Positions 15,864-25,491 of a stretch of 64,000 nt of DNA are shown here, in pieces. How positions within the stretch are numbered: position 1 is the first letter of the stretch; every line of letters begins with the position of its first letter. Origin of the DNA: an uncultured Desulfobacterales bacterium (GTDB taxonomy: Bacteria; Desulfobacterota; Desulfobulbia; Desulfobulbales; Desulfocapsaceae); contig CALGIJ010000025.1 in assembly GCA_937915545.1 (NCBI GenBank), forward strand, positions 1 to 64,000. Reading direction: 5' to 3'. The translations under genes were made by a program, and so were the position numbers. Under the pieces are notes generated by a model. That model saw only the letters and a list, made by a program, of their open reading frames with translations, was not told where the DNA came from and did not search any database.

Positions 15864-16904
15864 TCAGGGAAAGAGCGGCACGGTGGTCAGCCCCGCCGTC
15901 TCGGGGAAGCCTAACATGATATTCATGTTCTGGACCGCTTGCCCTGAAGCGCCCTTGACGATATTGTCGATGGCCGACATGACGATGATCCGCCCGGTGG
16001 CTTTATCGACTTTGAAGGCGATATCGCAGAAGTTGGAACCACGCACGTATTGGGTCGCCGGCAGAGCGCGGTCGCCGAGGACGCGGATAAAAGGCTCCTC
16101 TGCATAGCTGCGGCGGTAGAGCTCGTTGATCGCACCGCTGTCGAAGCCCGGCTTCAAGGCGGCGTATATCGTACTGAGTATGCCCCGTGAGATAGGCAGC
16201 AGATGGGGGGTGAAGGTCACCTGCACCGCCATGCCGGCGAGTTTGCTCAATTCCTGTTCGATTTCCGGGGTGTGGCGGTGCGCCCGGCCAACCTTGTAGG
16301 GCCTGAAACCGTCGTGCACCTCGCAGAAGAGGCTGCCGGTCTGTGCGGCTCGTCCCGCTCCTGAGGTGCCCGATTTGGAATCGGCAATGATCGACAGCGG
16401 GTCGATGGCCCCGGCCTCGAGCAGCGGGGCGAGGGCGAGGATGATCGAGGTGGGGTAGCAGCCCGGGTTGGCGACGAGGTCGCAGCCGCGGATCCGCTCC
16501 CGCGCCAGTTCGGGGAGGCCGTAGACTGCTTTGGCGAGCAGTTGGGGAGAGCTGTGCGGCTCGTACCATTGTTCGTAGACGGCGACGTCGTGTAAGCGGA
16601 AATCGGCGGAAAGATCGATGACCTTGCGGCCGGCGGCGAGCAGCTGCGGCACCAGGTCCATGGCCGTCTTGTGGGGAACGGCGGTGAAGAAGAGCTCGGC
16701 CCGCTGACAGAGCTCGTCGAGGCTGGGATTGTCGCAGATGACGGTCACCGCCTTGCCGAGGCTGGGAAAGATGTCCGCCAGGGCGGTGCCGGCGTACTGG
16801 CGCGAGGTGGCGGCGGTCAGCTCCACCTGCGGGTGACGGGAGAGAATCCTGGCCAGTTCCGCCCCGGTATAGCCCGAGGCGCCGATGATTGCCGTCTTGA
16901 TCAT
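15864..16904 (-). CDS. argC: N-acetyl-gamma-glutamyl-phosphate reductase
   Basis: A 346-residue NADP-dependent enzyme of arginine biosynthesis that reduces N-acetylglutamyl-phosphate to the semialdehyde. The N-terminal Rossmann motif GASGYTGAEL (8-17) and catalytic Cys149 in ANPGCYPT are present, with the GAGRAAQT-type loop and the HRHTPEIEQ motif in the C-terminal half. Length agrees with family. It lies 156 bp downstream of rpsI, separated by a strong hairpin, and 6 bp upstream of truA. Confidence 0.97.
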   Translation of the reverse strand: MIKTAIIGASGYTGAELARILSRHPQVELTAATSRQYAGTALADIFPSLGKAVTVICDNPSLDELCQRAELFFTAVPHKTAMDLVPQLLAAGRKVIDLSADFRLHDVAVYEQWYEPHSSPQLLAKAVYGLPELARERIRGCDLVANPGCYPTSIILALAPLLEAGAIDPLSIIADSKSGTSGAGRAAQTGSLFCEVHDGFRPYKVGRAHRHTPEIEQELSKLAGMAVQVTFTPHLLPISRGILSTIYAALKPGFDSGAINELYRRSYAEEPFIRVLGDRALPATQYVRGSNFCDIAFKVDKATGRIIVMSAIDNIVKGASGQAVQNMNIMLGFPETAGLTTVPLFP

Positions 16905-16954
16905 GAGCGTGTGTCCCGAAGTAGAGGGTTGGCGGGGGAGGGGCGAAACGCAGA

Positions 16955-16987
16955 AAGGGGAATGACGGTCGGATCGTCATTCCCCTT
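16955..16987 (-). terminator. 13-bp perfect hairpin between rpsI and argC
   Basis: AAGGGGAATGACG (16955-16967) and its exact complement (16975-16987) enclose a seven-base loop. On minus it lies 74 bp after the rpsI stop and about 50 bp before the argC start. The sequence after it on minus is only moderately T-rich, so it may be a partial terminator, a processing site, or a protein-binding site in front of argC. Confidence 0.5.
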
Positions 16988-17060
16988 AAAGTGCAACTGG
17001 CGATGTCCTCTCCCCGGTGCGGCCAGCCGAAAACGGGTGACCTCGGGGAGCGGCGAGAGA

Positions 17061-17453
17061 CTAGCGCTTGGAGAACTGGAACTTGGCCCTGGCGCCCTTC
17101 TGGCCATATTTCTTGCGTTCCTTCATGCGCGGGTCGCGGGTCAGCAGCCCGGACTGCTTGAGGGGCAGGCGGGTGTCGGGGCTGGTTTCGAGCAGGGCGC
17201 GGGAGATGCCGTGGCACAGGGCGTCGGCCTGGGCGGATTTTCCACCGCCGCGCAGGGTGGCGACGACATCGTACTGCTCCATGGTTTCAGTGACACTGAA
17301 CGGCTTGACGATGCGCTGATTCTTGAAAATCTGCCCGAAATACTCGTCAACTTCCATGTCGTTGACGATCATTTTGCCGCTTCCGGGAGTAAGCCAGACC
17401 CGAGCGACCGCATTTTTTCTCTTGCCGGTGGCGTAATAACGAACCTGTGCCAT
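17061..17453 (-). CDS. rpsI: 30S ribosomal protein S9
   Basis: A 130-residue small-subunit ribosomal protein. The N-terminal YATGKRKNAVARVW segment, the central RGGGKSAQADA motif and the C-terminal KFQFSKR tail, whose last Arg contacts P-site tRNA, are all present. It lies 18 bp after rplM in the universal L13-S9 pair. Confidence 0.98.
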   Translation of the reverse strand: MAQVRYYATGKRKNAVARVWLTPGSGKMIVNDMEVDEYFGQIFKNQRIVKPFSVTETMEQYDVVATLRGGGKSAQADALCHGISRALLETSPDTRLPLKQSGLLTRDPRMKERKKYGQKGARAKFQFSKR

Positions 17454-17471
17454 GATGTTCTCTCTCCAGTG

Positions 17472-17900
17472 TTAGATATCCAGCACAACCGGTTGCTGCG
17501 CTGCATGGGGATGGTTGGTGCCGGCGTAGATCTTCAGCTTCTTCAACTGGGCGCGGCCGAGCTTGTTCTTCGGCAGCATGCCGCGCACCGCATGCATGAG
17601 CAGGTCGGTGGGATGCTTGGCCAGCAGCTCCTTGGCGGAGGCCTCTTTCAAGCCGCCCATATAGCCGGTGTGGCGATAGTATTTCTTGTCATCGAGCTTG
17701 TTGCCGGTCAAGGCGATCTTCTCGGCATTGGTAACGATGATGAAATCTCCGTTATCGATGAAGGAGGAGAAGGTCGGCTTGTGCTTGCCACGCAGCCGAT
17801 TGGCGATTTCCGAAGCCAGGCGACCGAGCACCTTGTTCTCGGCGTCGACGACGTACCATTTCTTCTCGATCTCGTTGACTGGGGCAAGATAGGTCTTCAT
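17472..17900 (-). CDS. rplM: 50S ribosomal protein L13
   Basis: A 142-residue large-subunit protein. The start at 17900 gives the canonical MKTY beginning and has GAGGG nine bases upstream; an in-frame ATG four codons earlier is less likely. Family motifs include the central YYRHTGY and GMLPKNKLGR segments. No clear promoter lies between this gene and the upstream terminator, so expression may depend on read-through from the strong tRNA-Gly promoter or on a promoter I cannot see. Confidence 0.98.
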   Translation of the reverse strand: MKTYLAPVNEIEKKWYVVDAENKVLGRLASEIANRLRGKHKPTFSSFIDNGDFIIVTNAEKIALTGNKLDDKKYYRHTGYMGGLKEASAKELLAKHPTDLLMHAVRGMLPKNKLGRAQLKKLKIYAGTNHPHAAQQPVVLDI

Positions 17901-17926
17901 TGTATCCCTCAAAGATTCGATCTTTT

Positions 17927-17961
17927 TAACAAAAAAAGGTCCGAACGGCGTCGAACCTTTT
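17927..17961 (-). terminator. Rho-independent terminator between tRNA-Gly and rplM
   Basis: On minus an 11-bp stem (arms 17951-17961 and 17934-17944, one G-U pair) with a six-base loop is followed by seven T residues. It begins 13 bp after the CCA end of tRNA-Gly and its T-tract ends 26 bp before the rplM start. It would end the tRNA transcript; read-through would feed rplM-rpsI. Confidence 0.75.
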
Positions 17962-17973
17962 GTATTCGGAGCG

Positions 17974-18048
<75 letters not shown>

Positions 18049-18508
18049 TGCTTGTCTGTGCCTCTCGGCAAAACTGCGGTGTTTATACAAGGTTCGTTCT
18101 GGGGTGTCAATTAAAAAATGCTTGAGCTAAGCATGACAATATATATGTTTTCTGCTTTCCTGTCACGAAAAAATAGAGATGGAATCGTCGCTTTAGGGTA
18201 TGGTAGGGGGACTCCGCCGACACCTGGATGCTTTCCCTGGTTCTCTCTGGCCCGCGTGTAGAATGAGATTTTCGCAGCGCCAGCCGTTTCAGCCAGGGCC
18301 TTGCAAAGTAGGCGATGCCGCTCGTGGCCACCGTGGCTGCGCTGTATGGCGGTGCCGGCTTGAGATGGATGGCCAGCCTGTCTTGAGAGATGTGCCAGCG
18401 GCCGGAAGAGATTGTGTCGAGGCGGGCTGCGGTTTCAAAGCGCAGCTGCCGCGACGCGAGACGCGAGAAAAAACGCAGCTGAAGATACTCGGCAAACACG
18501 AAGAGACC
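18049..18508. other. 460-bp region between tRNA-Gly and hisB
   Basis: No convincing gene. It holds the tRNA promoter (18082-18110) and, on minus just beyond it, a six-base-pair hairpin (18118-18134) followed by six T residues, which looks like a weak terminator for a minus-strand transcript arriving from the right. Frames are open on both strands through hisB but have no recognisable protein character. The AT-rich part is 18110-18200; the rest has normal GC content and may hold the hisB promoter. Confidence 0.4.
18082..18110 (-). promoter_or_regulatory. Strong sigma-70 promoter of tRNA-Gly
   Basis: On minus, the perfect -35 TTGACA (18105-18110) and TATAAA (18082-18087) are separated by exactly 17 bp, close to the best promoter seen in this window. 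Transcription would begin near 18075, about 27 bases upstream of the mature tRNA. Confidence 0.85.
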
Positions 18509-19117
18509 ATGAGCAGCGAAGACACCTGCAGGGCGCCACGAAGGGCGGAGATCATCCGCAAGACCAGGGAAACCGATATCTTTCTCGATCTTGGCCTCGA
18601 TGGCTGTGGCCAGGGCGAGATCGACAGCGGTGTGCCCTTTCTCGACCACATGCTGACCTTGTTTGCCGTACACGGCTTCTTCGACCTCAAGGTCACCGCC
18701 ACCGGCGATACCATGGTTGACGATCATCATAGTGTCGAGGACCTCGGCATCTGTCTTGGCAGGGCCCTTTCCTCCTCCCTTGGCGCTCTGCAGGGGATAG
18801 CTCGCTACGGCAGCTGTCACCTGCCCATGGACGAGACCCTGGTGCGGGTGGTGCTCGATGTCTGCAACCGCCCCTACCTCCACTGGGGGGTAGCGGTGCG
18901 CGAGGAAAAGCTCGGCACCTTCGATACCGCCCTGGCCAAGGAGTTTTTCCGGGCGGTGGCGCAACATGGCGGCCTCACTCTTCATATTGATCTCTTGCAC
19001 GGGGAAAACGGGCACCATATAATAGAAGCAATTTTTAAAGGGTTCGGTCGGGCCCTGAAGGCGGCGGTAACCCCGATTGCCCTTGCCGGACCGCTCTCCT
19101 CCAAGGGCAGTCTGTAA
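18509..19117 (+). CDS. hisB: Imidazoleglycerol-phosphate dehydratase
   Basis: A 202-residue manganese-dependent enzyme of histidine biosynthesis that forms imidazole acetol phosphate. The metal-binding DHHSVED motif (about 71-77), the N-terminal HML segment after FLDH, and the C-terminal GENGHHIIEA motif are intact. The start at 18509 (AAGAG upstream) gives the family length; 103 further open codons upstream lack protein character. It is the monofunctional form, without the histidinol-phosphatase domain of enteric HisB. Other his genes are not in the window. Confidence 0.96.
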   Translation: MSSEDTCRAPRRAEIIRKTRETDIFLDLGLDGCGQGEIDSGVPFLDHMLTLFAVHGFFDLKVTATGDTMVDDHHSVEDLGICLGRALSSSLGALQGIARYGSCHLPMDETLVRVVLDVCNRPYLHWGVAVREEKLGTFDTALAKEFFRAVAQHGGLTLHIDLLHGENGHHIIEAIFKGFGRALKAAVTPIALAGPLSSKGSL

Positions 19118-19168
19118 AATTCGAAGGTCAAGGTGCCTGGCGGCACGTTTTGCATGCGGGGGTATGGT

Positions 19169-19801
19169 GTGAAGAGAATATCAAGTGTTGCGGTTGGCTG
19201 TGGAATCTCCTTAATGCTGTTGACCGCATGTGCCACCACTGGCGGGGACCGAGACCAGGGACGGGCGCCGCTCAGGCCGCTCTCCTGCATCGCCGTGCTG
19301 CCGGCCGAGGCCGCCTTCGACAAGGATGTGCAATGGTCGGCGGAGCAGCGCCGCTCTCTTGCCGAGGGGGCGGCGTTCGCCACCGAGGTGACTTCACGGC
19401 AGCTCGACGGCAACCCCAAGGTGCGCCTGGTCACCCCCAGTCAGGCAGCGAAGATCAGCTCCGAACTCTCCCACGGGGTGTTCGGCATGGTCTCAGCGGT
19501 CGGTCGTCAGGTAGGCTGTGACGGCGTCCTCACCACCACCGTGCGCCGCTTCAAACAGCGTGAGGGCACGGAGTACGCCATCGAAGACCCGGCCTCCGCC
19601 GAGTTCACCATGACGCTGGTGCACGCCGGCAGCGGTGCGGTCTTATGGACCGGGGACTACCAGGAGACCCAGGAATCCTTTCTCGACAATATCCTCGCCA
19701 TCGAGAAGGTGCAGAGCCGCGGCCTCAAGTGGGTAAGTGTCGAGCAGCTCATGGAGCAGGGGCTGAGCGAAAGGCTCGCCGCCTGCCCCTACCTGCAATA
19801 G
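19169..19801 (+). CDS. Putative lipoprotein
   Basis: About 210 residues beginning with a lipoprotein signal peptide: basic start VKR, hydrophobic core, and the lipobox LLTAC, so the mature protein starts at Cys about residue 21 from the GTG at 19169. I prefer this GTG because GGGGG lies six bases upstream; an in-frame ATG at 19154 is possible. The mature part has an IAVLPAEAAFD strand, a TEVTSRQL helix and a DGVLTTTVRRF strand, a pattern seen in envelope proteins of the CsgG/GNA1162-like group that compute a regulator-like alpha/beta fold, but I do not recognise a specific family. It follows hisB by 51 bp. Confidence 0.75.
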   Translation: MKRISSVAVGCGISLMLLTACATTGGDRDQGRAPLRPLSCIAVLPAEAAFDKDVQWSAEQRRSLAEGAAFATEVTSRQLDGNPKVRLVTPSQAAKISSELSHGVFGMVSAVGRQVGCDGVLTTTVRRFKQREGTEYAIEDPASAEFTMTLVHAGSGAVLWTGDYQETQESFLDNILAIEKVQSRGLKWVSVEQLMEQGLSERLAACPYLQ

Positions 19802-19817
19802 GTTTCCCGCGTGCATC

Positions 19818-19840
19818 CCCGCAGCCGCGGCGGCTGCGGG
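19818..19840. repeat. GC-rich hairpin after the lipoprotein gene
   Basis: A perfect 9-bp stem, CCCGCAGCC (19818-19826) with its complement (19832-19840), around a five-base loop, 16 bp after the lipoprotein stop. No T-tract follows, so it is at best a factor-dependent or weak terminator. Confidence 0.45.
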
Positions 19841-19932
19841 ATCGCGCCGCCGCGCACCCGAGCCACCGCTGATCTTGCGGGTCTGGCCGGTTCGCCGCCA
19901 CCGCCACAATCTTCCTCCCCAACGACGTCGCG

Positions 19933-20661
19933 ATGACCAGCGGGTTTCGACTGCCAGCCTCCATCAACCGCAGGATCGGACGGGCGATGCATGACTACGG
20001 CATGTTTGCCGACGGGGACCGTGTTCTGGTGGCGGTCTCCGGCGGCATCGACAGCCTGGCTCTCGCCGTGGTGCTGCGTCTCTGGCAGGAGAAGGCGCCC
20101 ATCGAATTCACCCTGCTGCCCTGCCATGTCGACCACGGCTTCTGGCGGCAGGGGCGGGAAGAGCTCCCCCCGCAGGAGACCATCGGCCGCCAGCTGGCGG
20201 CCTGGGGACTTGCACTGACCGTCGTTCCGGAGCGGGAACTGGCGGTGGGGGAGCGCACCTGCTTTCTCTGCGCGCGCAACCGACGTAACCTGCTCTTCGA
20301 CCTTGCCCACACTCACGGCTGCAACAAGCTGGCGGTGGGACACCACAAGGACGATCTCATCGAGACCCTGTGGCTGAACGCCATTTATAGTGGCAACCTC
20401 TCGACCATGGTGCCGCGTCAGGACCTCTTCGCTGGCAACCTCGCCCTGGTCAGGCCCCTTGCCTACCTGGAAAAAGACGAGGTTGTTGGACTGGCAGGGG
20501 AGCTTGGCCTCGTCGCGGTGAAAAATCTCTGCCCCCTGGCCGTCGACACGAGGCGCGAACGGGTGCGGGAATTGCTCGAAAGCCTCTACGCCAAGGAGCC
20601 GCGGGCCAAAAGCTCGCTGTTCGCCGCGCTGGGCAACGTACGGAGGGACTATCTGTTGTGA
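19933..20661 (+). CDS. TtcA-like tRNA 2-thiolation PP-loop ATPase
   Basis: A 242-residue member of the TtcA/TilS PP-loop superfamily. The ATP pyrophosphate loop SGGIDS is at 36-41. Cys110 and Cys113 (CFLC) and Cys200 (KNLCP) match the three cysteines that hold the iron-sulfur cluster in TtcA-type tRNA thiolases, and the GHHKDDLIET motif (136-145) is typical. The likely role is ATP-dependent thiolation of a tRNA base, 2-thiocytidine in the best-known case. It is about 70 residues shorter than E. coli TtcA, lacking N- and C-terminal extensions, so the exact target is uncertain. Its TGA overlaps the GTG of the DUF89 gene (GTGA). Confidence 0.85.
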   Translation: MTSGFRLPASINRRIGRAMHDYGMFADGDRVLVAVSGGIDSLALAVVLRLWQEKAPIEFTLLPCHVDHGFWRQGREELPPQETIGRQLAAWGLALTVVPERELAVGERTCFLCARNRRNLLFDLAHTHGCNKLAVGHHKDDLIETLWLNAIYSGNLSTMVPRQDLFAGNLALVRPLAYLEKDEVVGLAGELGLVAVKNLCPLAVDTRRERVRELLESLYAKEPRAKSSLFAALGNVRRDYLL

Positions 20662-21568
20662 GAACCGCGGTGGAATGTCTGCCCTGCTTCCTGCGTCAGG
20701 CGGCGCGGGTGGCAAAGATCGCCGGCTGCGAGTCGCCGGTGCGCGAGAAGGTGGTGCAGACGGTGGCCAGCCTGATTGCCACAATGAACCTGAACAGCAG
20801 CCCGCCGGCCAACGCGGAAGGCATCTATGCCGCCATTCACCGTGAGAGCGGCTGCCTCGACCCCTACGGCGATATCAAGAAACGGAGCAACGAACAGGCC
20901 CTGGCGGTCGTCACCGGGATCGAGGCCGAGTTCGGCGGCGCGCCGATTCCCCTGGCCACGGCGCTGCGCCTGGCCATCGCCGGCAATGCCATCGATTACG
21001 GAGCCTTTGCCGCCCCTGAGATCGCCAGCACCCTGGCCGCCAGCCGAACCGCCACCCTGGCGGTCGATCACAGCGACCTGCTGCAGCGGCGTCTCGACAG
21101 CCTGCGGGCGGGAGACCGGGTGCTCTATCTCGCCGACAACTGCGGCGAGATCGTCTATGACCGCCTCCTCGTCGCCAGCCTCGCCTCGCGCGGCCTTGCG
21201 GTGACCGTCGCCGTCAAGGAGGGCCCGATCATCAACGACGCCCTGGCCGAGGACGCCCTGGCCGCCGGGCTGGATCGCTGGGCCGCTATCGTCAGCAACG
21301 GGTCGCGCTGCCCGGGTACCGTCCTCGAGCGTTGTTCACCGGAGTTTCGCCGCCTCTTCGATTCGGCCGCGCTGGTGCTCGCCAAGGGTCAGGGCAACTT
21401 TGAGAGCCTCTCGCAGCCGGGGCGCGAGGTCTTTTTTCTCCTGCTGCTCAAGTGCCGGGTTGCCGCGGCCCACATGGCCTCGCTGCTCGGCCGCCATCCC
21501 GACGACCTGCCCGGCCGGGGGGAAATGGCGGTATATTGTTCGAAAGAGTCCATAAAGAGGGGAACATC

Positions 21569-21572
<4 letters not shown>
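20658..21572 (+). CDS. DUF89 family (ARMT1-like) metal-dependent phosphatase
   Basis: A 304-residue protein of the DUF89 family, whose characterised members are metal-dependent phosphatases proposed to remove damaged phosphometabolites. The bacterial/archaeal form starts with a CxxC (Cys7, Cys10). The core has ADNCGEIVYDR (about 156-166), the Asp/Asn-containing metal-site motif, then VKEGPIINDA (about 191-200) and a late LAKGQGNFESL (about 248-258), all hallmarks of the family. The GTG start overlaps the upstream stop, and its own TGA overlaps the asnS ATG, so three genes are translationally chained. The physiological substrate is unknown. Confidence 0.88.
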
Positions 21573-22927
<1,355 letters not shown>

Positions 22928-22969
22928 GAGGCGATGGTCATGGGCAGAGACGGCGCAGGGGGGGGCTGC

Positions 22970-23662
22970 ATGAGCAAGGGAGAAGGGGTGCAGCGCATGT
23001 TCGATGCCATCGCCTCGCGCTACGATCTGATGAACCGGGTGATGACCCTGGGGCAGGACCAGCGCTGGCGGCGTGTTGTCGTCGCCAGGGCGGCCGCCCC
23101 GGAGAGCGGGGCGATCCTCGACCTGGCCACCGGCACCGGCGACATCGCCGCCCTCTTCGCCGCCACCCGGCCAGGAGCGGTAGTGGTGGGCGGGGATTTT
23201 TCGCAAAAGATGCTCGAGCAGGCCAGGCGGCGCTTTTCCGCTCTGCCGATTTCCTGGCATGCCTGCGACGCCAATGCCCTGCCTTTTGCCGCCGACACCT
23301 TCACCGCGGTGACCTTCGGCTACCTGCTGCGCAACGTCGACGATACCGGGCGGGTACTGGGGGAGGTGCACCGCGTGCTGCGGCCTGGGGGGCGCGTGGT
23401 CTGTCTCGACACCACCCCTCCGGGCAATCACCCCCTCACGCCGCTGGTGCGCCTTTACCTGCGCTTCGGCATCCCTCTTCTCGGGCGCCTGCTCGCCGAC
23501 GACAAGGCCGCCTACGCCTATCTCACCGGCTCGACCATGGCCTTCCACGACGCCGAGACCCTGGCCGGCTATTTCCGCGCCGCCGGTTTCACCAAGGTCG
23601 GTTACAGGAAGTTCATGTTCGGCACCATCGCCATCCACTGGGGTGAGAAAGGGCCGGCCTGA
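22970..23662 (+). CDS. ubiE: Menaquinone/ubiquinone C-methyltransferase (UbiE/MenG)
   Basis: A SAM-dependent methyltransferase of 230 residues, C-methylating demethylmenaquinol (and possibly a ubiquinol precursor). The N-terminal MFDAIASRYDLMNRVMTLGQDQRWR block is typical of UbiE, followed by SAM motif I DLATGTGD, the D-FS-K-ML motif post I, and FGYLLRNV (family GxRNV motif, here with L-L before RNV). The start at 22970 is chosen for AGGGGGG upstream; an ATG at 22934 in frame is the alternative. In an organism with this complex I, menaquinone is the likely membrane quinone. Confidence 0.92.
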   Translation: MSKGEGVQRMFDAIASRYDLMNRVMTLGQDQRWRRVVVARAAAPESGAILDLATGTGDIAALFAATRPGAVVVGGDFSQKMLEQARRRFSALPISWHACDANALPFAADTFTAVTFGYLLRNVDDTGRVLGEVHRVLRPGGRVVCLDTTPPGNHPLTPLVRLYLRFGIPLLGRLLADDKAAYAYLTGSTMAFHDAETLAGYFRAAGFTKVGYRKFMFGTIAIHWGEKGPA

Positions 23663-23787
23663 GCCCATCCCACCACGGATCATCCCGGACACTCTGGCCA
23701 GCGGATACCCCTATAGGCAGGCGTCCGCGCTTGTGCGGCGAGGCGCCAAGTGACAGCGCGTGGTGGTCTGCCCTCTGGCGCCGGCCG

Positions 23788-24552
23788 TCAGGGGGCGAGA
23801 TCGCCCACTTCGCCCATGGTGCGGCAGTGATGGATGAGGGACTCCGCGCAGCGGTAGACCGCGCCCGGCCTGTCAAGCCGCTGGTAGCCGGCGAGGTGGA
23901 GGCCTTCGCCGCCATCGGGGTCGTAGACGATGATGGTGGCGATCTTCTGGATGCCGGTGAGGTCGCCGAGGATGGCGGGCAGGGTGGCGCCCTCCTTGTC
24001 GCCGATGGCGTCAAGGCGCACGAAGCCGGGCTGGAGGCGCTCCATGGCCAGTGCGGCGAGCGGCTCGCCATGGTCTTTGATCAGGTTTTTGCGGGCGACC
24101 ACAGCCAGTGTCGGCGAGCTGCGTTCGAGCACGGTGACCGGGTCGCCGACCTTGATGGGGCCGCCCTTTCTGACGACCGCGAAGATGCCCTCGCGGGGCA
24201 TGACACAATCCCCGGCGAGGCGGAAGATGGCGCAGCGCACGTGGCAGATCTTGCCCAGCTGCGAGATGACCAGCTCGCTGTCACCTACTCGTATGTGGCG
24301 GCCGACGCCGAGGGCGGTGAGGTCGATACCCTCGGTGGTGAGGTTCTCGGCAAAGTTGCCGGCCACCACGTCGAGGCCACGGCGGCGCATGGTGTCGATG
24401 CTCTCCTGGGCGAGCAGGCTGACCTGGCGGTGCCACCTGCCGCCATGGGCATCTTCGGCGAGGCCGAAACCGACCACCAGGCTGGCGCTGTCGACATTGT
24501 TCTTGCGAATCCCCTTGCGATCACTGATGGAAATTGCCTTGATGCTGCTCAC
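23788..24552 (-). CDS. MOSC domain protein with unassigned C-terminal extension
   Basis: A 254-residue protein. Residues 1-143 form a MOSC domain, the sulfur-carrier domain related to the molybdenum cofactor sulfurase C-terminus: GNFAENLTTEG (about 65-75), Cys103 and Cys107 in KICHVRC, and DCVMPREGIFA (about 115-125) followed by GGPIKVGD. About 110 further residues have mixed alpha/beta character and are not a clear second MOSC or a MogA domain by eye. The start is a GTG at 24552 with GGAGGAG five bases upstream. It lies alone, convergent with ubiE; role in molybdenum/tungsten cofactor or sulfur transfer is inferred from the family. Confidence 0.85.
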   Translation of the reverse strand: MSSIKAISISDRKGIRKNNVDSASLVVGFGLAEDAHGGRWHRQVSLLAQESIDTMRRRGLDVVAGNFAENLTTEGIDLTALGVGRHIRVGDSELVISQLGKICHVRCAIFRLAGDCVMPREGIFAVVRKGGPIKVGDPVTVLERSSPTLAVVARKNLIKDHGEPLAALAMERLQPGFVRLDAIGDKEGATLPAILGDLTGIQKIATIIVYDPDGGEGLHLAGYQRLDRPGAVYRCAESLIHHCRTMGEVGDLAP

Positions 24553-24844
24553 CCTGCCTCCTCCGTGGTGGATAGGTGGTCTGCCGGGCCGGGGCGCAGG
24601 CCTGGTCACGGCCGGAAGTACCACAATGTGTGTGTTGATGAGCATAGCGGCTTTTTGCCGTTTGTCAAAGAAATTCGCCGCGTCGCGAGAAGGTCGCGTG
24701 GCGCCGTGGAGGCCATGATTTGCTTGCTTTGGCGCCGGAATTATGAGAACATTTCAACAGGAACGGGATGCGGCGGCAGGGTGGCGGCGAATGGGCCGGC
24801 TCCGGGCCGTCTTCGATTAACCATAGCGTTATGGGGGTTACTGT

Positions 24845-25324
24845 ATGAGTATCATTCGTGAAATCAAGAGGGTGGTGACACCGGTGGACTTCTCCGACAA
24901 CTCGCGGCTTATCGCCGAGTCGTCGGCCTATGTCGCCGGCAAGTTTGGGGCGGCCATGCACCTTGTCTTCGTGGTGCAGAACTTCGATGACTATTCGGGG
25001 TTTTTCGTGCCGCAGATGACCTTGCCGACCCTGGAGGGGGAACTGGTGGAGAGCGCCGAGGCGAAGATGGCCTCCTTCTGCGGCGAGATGGTCGCCTACT
25101 GCGAGTCGGTGGGCGTCAAGGAGCTGAGCTACAAGGTCTTCATGGGCGACGTGGCGGAGAAGATCGTCGAATACGCCGCCGATCTCAAGGCGGACATGAT
25201 CATCATGGGCACCCATGGCTATAAGGGGTTGGAGAAGATCATGTTCGGCAGCGTCGCCGACAAGGTGGTGCGCTCGGCCAGTTGCCCGGTGCTCACCGTC
25301 AACCCCTACACCTGCTGCAAATAG
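24845..25324 (+). CDS. Universal stress protein (UspA family)
   Basis: A 159-residue single-domain universal stress protein, cytoplasmic. The ATP-binding signature GTHGYKGLEKIMFGS (about 121-135), the G-2x-G-9x-G(S/T) pattern, and the N-terminal VTPVDFSD strand-loop are present. Such proteins support survival under starvation or respiratory stress. It is monocistronic, with 199 bp upstream back to the MOSC GTG region and convergent with the next gene. Confidence 0.93.
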   Translation: MSIIREIKRVVTPVDFSDNSRLIAESSAYVAGKFGAAMHLVFVVQNFDDYSGFFVPQMTLPTLEGELVESAEAKMASFCGEMVAYCESVGVKELSYKVFMGDVAEKIVEYAADLKADMIIMGTHGYKGLEKIMFGSVADKVVRSASCPVLTVNPYTCCK

Positions 25325-25491
25325 GCCAGGCAGGGGCGTGAGAGGAGGCGGTCGGCGGGGATGGCGTCCGGCCGCTCCTCCGGGCCGCTCTTTCTTGCGG
25401 AGGCTGGTGTCAGACGGGACGGCCGCACCTCATGGCGCAGGCTAGGTGCCTGTGTCGCGGCGGCGGGCGGAGGCCTGCTTGACCCGCCCGC

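Noticed and set aside
18107..19018. A 303-codon minus frame covering hisB and the gap before it
   Set aside because: Overlaps the clear hisB gene; the part over the gap has no protein character.
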